Part shown: piece after piece, positions 60,620-64,000 of the stretch | Numbering within the stretch: position 1 is the first letter of the stretch | Layout: every line of letters starts with the position of its first letter | From: Harmothoe impar | Taxonomy: Eukaryota > Annelida > Polychaeta > Phyllodocida > Polynoidae | Assembly (NCBI GenBank): GCA_947462335.1 | Contig: OX381704.1 | Coordinates: 29,721,955 to 29,785,954, forward strand | Direction: 5' to 3' | Length of the DNA stretch: 64,000 nucleotides | Position numbers and translations under genes: made by a program | The notes under the pieces: model-generated | What the model saw: the letters and a program-made list of their open reading frames with translations, nothing else | What the model was told of the DNA's origin: nothing | The model's database searches: none

Positions 60620-62095
60620 CATCATCACCATAACTATGGACACATTTTCTTCATTTATTAGGCTAGAATTGATGCATCTCTCCTGCATAGACTGCAGATC
60701 AATTAGAAAGGTCCATAACATTACGCATCACCATACGGACCCAAAATCATCACCATACGGACACATTTTCTTCATTTAGTAGGGTGGTATTGATGCATCT
60801 CTCCTGCATAGACTGCAGATCAATTAGAAAGGTCCATAACATTACGTATCACCATACAGACCCAAAATCATCACCATACGAACACATTTTCTTCATTTAG
60901 TAGGCTGTAAATGATGCATCTCTCCTGCATAGACTGCAGATCAATTAGAAAGGTCCATAACATTACGCATCACCATACAGACCCAAAATCATCACCATAC
61001 GGACACATTTTCTTCATTTAGTAGGGTGGTATTGATGCATCTCTCCTGCATAGACAGCAGATCAATTAGAAAGGTCCATAACATTACGCATCACCATACA
61101 GACCCAAAATCATCACCATAAGGACACATTTTCTTCATTTAGTAGGCTAGAATTGATGCATCTCTCCTGCATAGACTGCAGATCAATTAGAAAGGTCCAT
61201 AACATTACGCATCACCAAACGGACCCAAAATCATCACCATACGAACACATTTTCTTCATTTAGTAGGCTAGAATTGATGCATCTGTCCTGCATAGACTGC
61301 AGATCAATTAGAAAGGTCCATAACATTACGCATCACCATACGGACCCAAAATCATCACCATACGAACACATTTTCTTTATTTAGTAGGCTAGAATTGATG
61401 CATCTCTCCTGCATAGACTGCAGATCAATTAGAAAGGTCCATAACATTACGCATCACCATACGGACCCAAAATCATCACCATACGAACACATTTTCTTCA
61501 TTTAGTAGGCTAGAATTGATGCATCTCTCCTGCATAGACTGCAGATCAATTAGAAAGGTCCCTAACATTAAGCATCACCATACGGACCCAAAATCATCAC
61601 CATACGAACACATTTTCTTCATTTAGTATAGGCTGTAAATGATGCATCTCTCCTGCATAGACTGCAGATCAATTAGAAAGGTCCATAACATTACGCATCA
61701 CCATACAGGCCCAAAATCATCACCATACGGACATATTTTCTTCATTTAGTAGGCTAGAATTGATGCATCTCTCCTGCATAGACTGCAGATCAATTAGAAA
61801 GGTCCATAACATTAGGCATCACCATACGGACCCAAAATCATCACCATACAGACATATTTTCTTCATTTAGTAGGCTAGAATTGATGCATCTCTCCTGCAT
61901 AGACAGCAGATCAATTAGAAAGGTCCATAACATCATGCATCACCATACGGACCCAAAAGTATCACCATACGGAAACATTTCTCCTCTTTACTAGCTTAGA
62001 AAGCATTCCTTTGTAGACTGTGGATTGGTAGAACATGTCCAATAAATCATGCATCACCATACGGACCCAAATTTATCACCATACAGAAACATTTC
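60620..62095. repeat. 121-bp satellite array, eleven copies plus fragments
   Basis: Copies of GATGCATCTCTCCTGCATAG start at about 60,671, 60,792, 60,913, 61,034, 61,155 and onward to about 61,882. Each unit also has CATCACCATACGGAC twice and TTTTCTTCATTTAGTAGG. Copies are mostly over 95 percent alike; the last (after 61,975) is decayed. Confidence 0.93.
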
Positions 62096-62100
62096 CGAAG

Positions 62101-62300
62101 CCCCCATAGTGCCTCTATCACAATGATGTTTGACCTAAAGCCCCCATAGAGCCTCTATCACAATGATGTTTGACCTGAAGCTGCTATAGTGCCTCTATCA
62201 CAATGATGTTTGCCCCGCAACCCCCATAGTGCCTCTATCGCAATGATGTTTCACCTGAAGCTCCCACGATGCCTCTAGCTCAATGATGTTGGACCTGAAG
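62101..62300. repeat. 40-bp tandem array, five copies
   Basis: Exact 40-bp period with CCCCCATAGTGCCTCTATCA and CAATGATGTTTGACCTAAAG. Confidence 0.92.
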
Positions 62301-63000
62301 CTCCTATGTGCAAGTCCTATCACAGGCATGCTACAGGTGGACCTACAGGTGATATGAGGCATGACACATAATTATAGTGGTGTGTGCAGTGCTGCAAAAG
62401 CAACGTCTACTAGCTGGAGCATAGCACCATTTACTAGAAGCTGCAACTGCTTTGCTGCAGAAGCACTGACTGAAAAATGCAGCAAATGCAAGCTTACTAG
62501 CTGGTGCACATTAAGGGATTACTAGCTGTATTTTGGCATATTTGAGCATTCTGTAGTTCTCTCAAAAACTGTTTTAAACCTATGATCTTTTTGATTCTTG
62601 CTAATTGCTTTATCATCTCTGGGGAATCCAAGCTATTCGTCTCTGCCTTGAAGTCCCTTTATTTGGCAGCCTTCTCAACTTGGGAGAAAATGAGTAGAAT
62701 TTTACCCAGATTAAATGATTTCTTCAGGCAAAATTCATAAAACATGTCATATGCAAACTGAGGACTGAGGCTTAGGTATGGTACAGTGTGTGTATCCAAA
62801 GTAGGGACTTGGGCTGAGGTATGGCCTGTTCTCAGTTCCAGATATCTAGGGCTTCACGTCATTTGTCACTAAGAATTAATTTTATAAATACACAGTGTAG
62901 GGGCTAGGGTTATACGGGGTTTATATGGCGGGTTCTGTTGGATGCTGTGTTGCGAACTCTTTCCGATCCCTTCAGCCTGACGGCTTCAGAGCCTGAAGAG
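62301..63000. other. Spacer before the right-edge reading frame
   Basis: Holds the outlying 47-bp copies (62,751-62,826). The frame of the following coding region is open from just after a TAG near 62,895, so its true start or an upstream splice junction lies between there and 63,001. Confidence 0.4.
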
Positions 63001-64000
63001 ATGAACCTGTCGATGTTTAACATTGGCGGATCCCGTGAAGCGGCTCCTACACCTCGGATGTATGGCAATCCGGGGGAAGGTCGTTTTGATGACTACAGAG
63101 AAGCAAGGGTGCAGGAACGACTGCAACTGGCCCAAAGAGAATTGCTGACCATACAGACTAAATCTGTAGAATGGTCTGGCAAATTGATTTATCTGGAGGG
63201 TGCAATATGCCACCGAAACTCCAAGATAAAGGAGAAAGACGCAAGGCTGTCAACTCTGCTAGGGGAGAATGAGAGACTGACGCAGTCCTTGAGCGTGGTA
63301 AGGTCCGAATTCCATAATGCGAACACGGATCTGAACCAGATTTGCGAGGCCAGATATCGGATGGCAAATGAAGCTGAGGGTCTGCGGGTGGAAATCATCC
63401 AGGATACGGACACTCTGAAGGAAGCTCGCCAGAGTCTAGCCGCTGAATGCGAATTGTTGAGGACTAAGAAGACTGCAATGCAGGATTTCTTGTTGGAAGC
63501 TCGCCGGAGCATCCAGGAGAGTAGGGCAGACTGTAGTAGTACCTCCTACGCTTCTGCAGATAATGGAAGCCCGTCAGCTGGCCATTATATGAGTTTCTCG
63601 GACACTCCAAATCTACCAGGTGGACGAGGGGTGACGATTGAGAGTGCCCTTTTTGCCTCAACTCCGGGGAGACCCGGGAGGGAAGGCCAAGCTAGGGGTA
63701 GGGGAATGGCCAGCGTATACTCTCCAAAGGTGGGTATGCCGGGCATCCGGCCAATGCCAAAGGAGGTAGCCTCCGCAGCATCTGGAGCAGGGGGTCCTTT
63801 GACAACCTGGGTAGCGACTCAACATGAGAAGATGCAAAAGCAAGAAGAGTTGTTGGAAGCGGAACGTAAAAAGAAGGCGGCAATCCAGGAAGCAGCAGCC
63901 AAGAAATATTATACTCCGATAAGCTTGGCTGAGTGGCAAACCTGTCAAACAGAAAAGATTTTCAGGAGCAGAAAGCTCTGGAAGATCAGAGACAAGAGTT
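63001..64000 (+). CDS. Hypothetical coiled-coil protein, partial (at least 333 codons)
   Basis: An open frame from the ATG at 63,001 to the window edge without a stop. Residues about 30-185 are rich in Glu, Arg, Leu and Gln with heptad-like spacing (segments ARVQERLQLAQRELLTIQ, LRVEIIQDTDTLKEARQSLA), a coiled coil. A Gly/Pro/Ser-rich linker with several RG/GR pairs (about 190-270) follows, then a second charged helix (KMQKQEELLEAERKKKAAIQ). No enzyme domain is visible. After about 63,957 the frame turns atypical (FRSRKLWKIRD), whereas the -1 frame continues in coiled-coil style (DFQEQKALEDQRQE), suggesting a 1-base indel in the AAAA at 63,953-63,956 or a frameshift site. It could be a host gene exon or a retroelement Gag; I cannot decide. 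Confidence 0.6.
   Translation, partial: MNLSMFNIGGSREAAPTPRMYGNPGEGRFDDYREARVQERLQLAQRELLTIQTKSVEWSGKLIYLEGAICHRNSKIKEKDARLSTLLGENERLTQSLSVVRSEFHNANTDLNQICEARYRMANEAEGLRVEIIQDTDTLKEARQSLAAECELLRTKKTAMQDFLLEARRSIQESRADCSSTSYASADNGSPSAGHYMSFSDTPNLPGGRGVTIESALFASTPGRPGREGQARGRGMASVYSPKVGMPGIRPMPKEVASAASGAGGPLTTWVATQHEKMQKQEELLEAERKKKAAIQEAAAKKYYTPISLAEWQTCQTEKIFRSRKLWKIRDKS

Noticed and set aside
60050..60721. 223-codon minus-strand frame, the longest outside the named genes
   Set aside because: Produced entirely by the 47-bp satellite; the period gives no stop in that frame.

Overview
The window reads as nuclear DNA of a multicellular animal, most likely a marine invertebrate. Three host genes with recognisable animal orthologues are split by GT-AG introns, no compact bacterial gene order is present, and the DNA is full of ACATGTA words, poly-C/poly-G runs, miniature inverted-repeat elements and tandem repeats. 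An Ngaro-type tyrosine-recombinase retrotransposon fits a sea urchin, hemichordate or amphioxus-like genome, but I cannot name the species from sequence alone.

Layout. Positions 1-33,491 contain no host exon I can support. They are probably the first intron (or more) of an SRGAP-family gene on the minus strand, whose first coding exon lies at 33,492-33,558. The region is loaded with mobile DNA: a 1-kb GCGT-rich inverted-repeat element (702-1,694), four copies of a TTAA-flanked palindromic element, a nearly intact Ngaro-like retrotransposon (14,526-20,552; Gag-like, RT/RNase H and tyrosine recombinase, A1...B1-A2-B2 split direct repeats), a 1.2-kb inverted-repeat element (23,869-25,075) and a hAT-like element with target duplication (30,752-31,067).

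A 739-bp CpG-rich, CCAAT/CRE/E-box-containing interval (33,559-34,297) separates SRGAP exon 1 (minus) from FAM72 (plus, four exons, 34,298-37,306, 153 codons). This repeats the head-to-head FAM72/SRGAP2 arrangement known in vertebrates. Convergent with FAM72 is PDHB (minus, 11 coding exons, 55,146 down to 42,483, 368 codons), the mitochondrial pyruvate dehydrogenase E1-beta subunit. Its 6.6-kb intron 6 and 2-kb intron 2 are filled with tandem repeats, a striking array of short palindromes (47,651-48,585) and several miniature inverted-repeat elements.

Upstream of PDHB (55,621-56,099) is an iterated CCAAT / CACGTG / ATTTGCAT / CCACGCCCC array. Beyond it lie a GC-rich region with a small 119-codon reading frame carrying a 90-bp in-frame duplication (58,875-59,234), a nested satellite block with 47-, 121- and 40-bp units (60,179-62,826), and a long coiled-coil reading frame running off the right edge (63,001-64,000).

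The host genes have separate jobs (Rho signalling at membranes, cell-cycle-linked FAM72, mitochondrial acetyl-CoA production); only the FAM72/SRGAP pair shows shared regulatory DNA. The Ngaro genes act together as a self-mobilising unit: Gag-like particle protein, reverse transcriptase/RNase H, and a recombinase that would integrate a circular intermediate through the short aatt core present at its ends.
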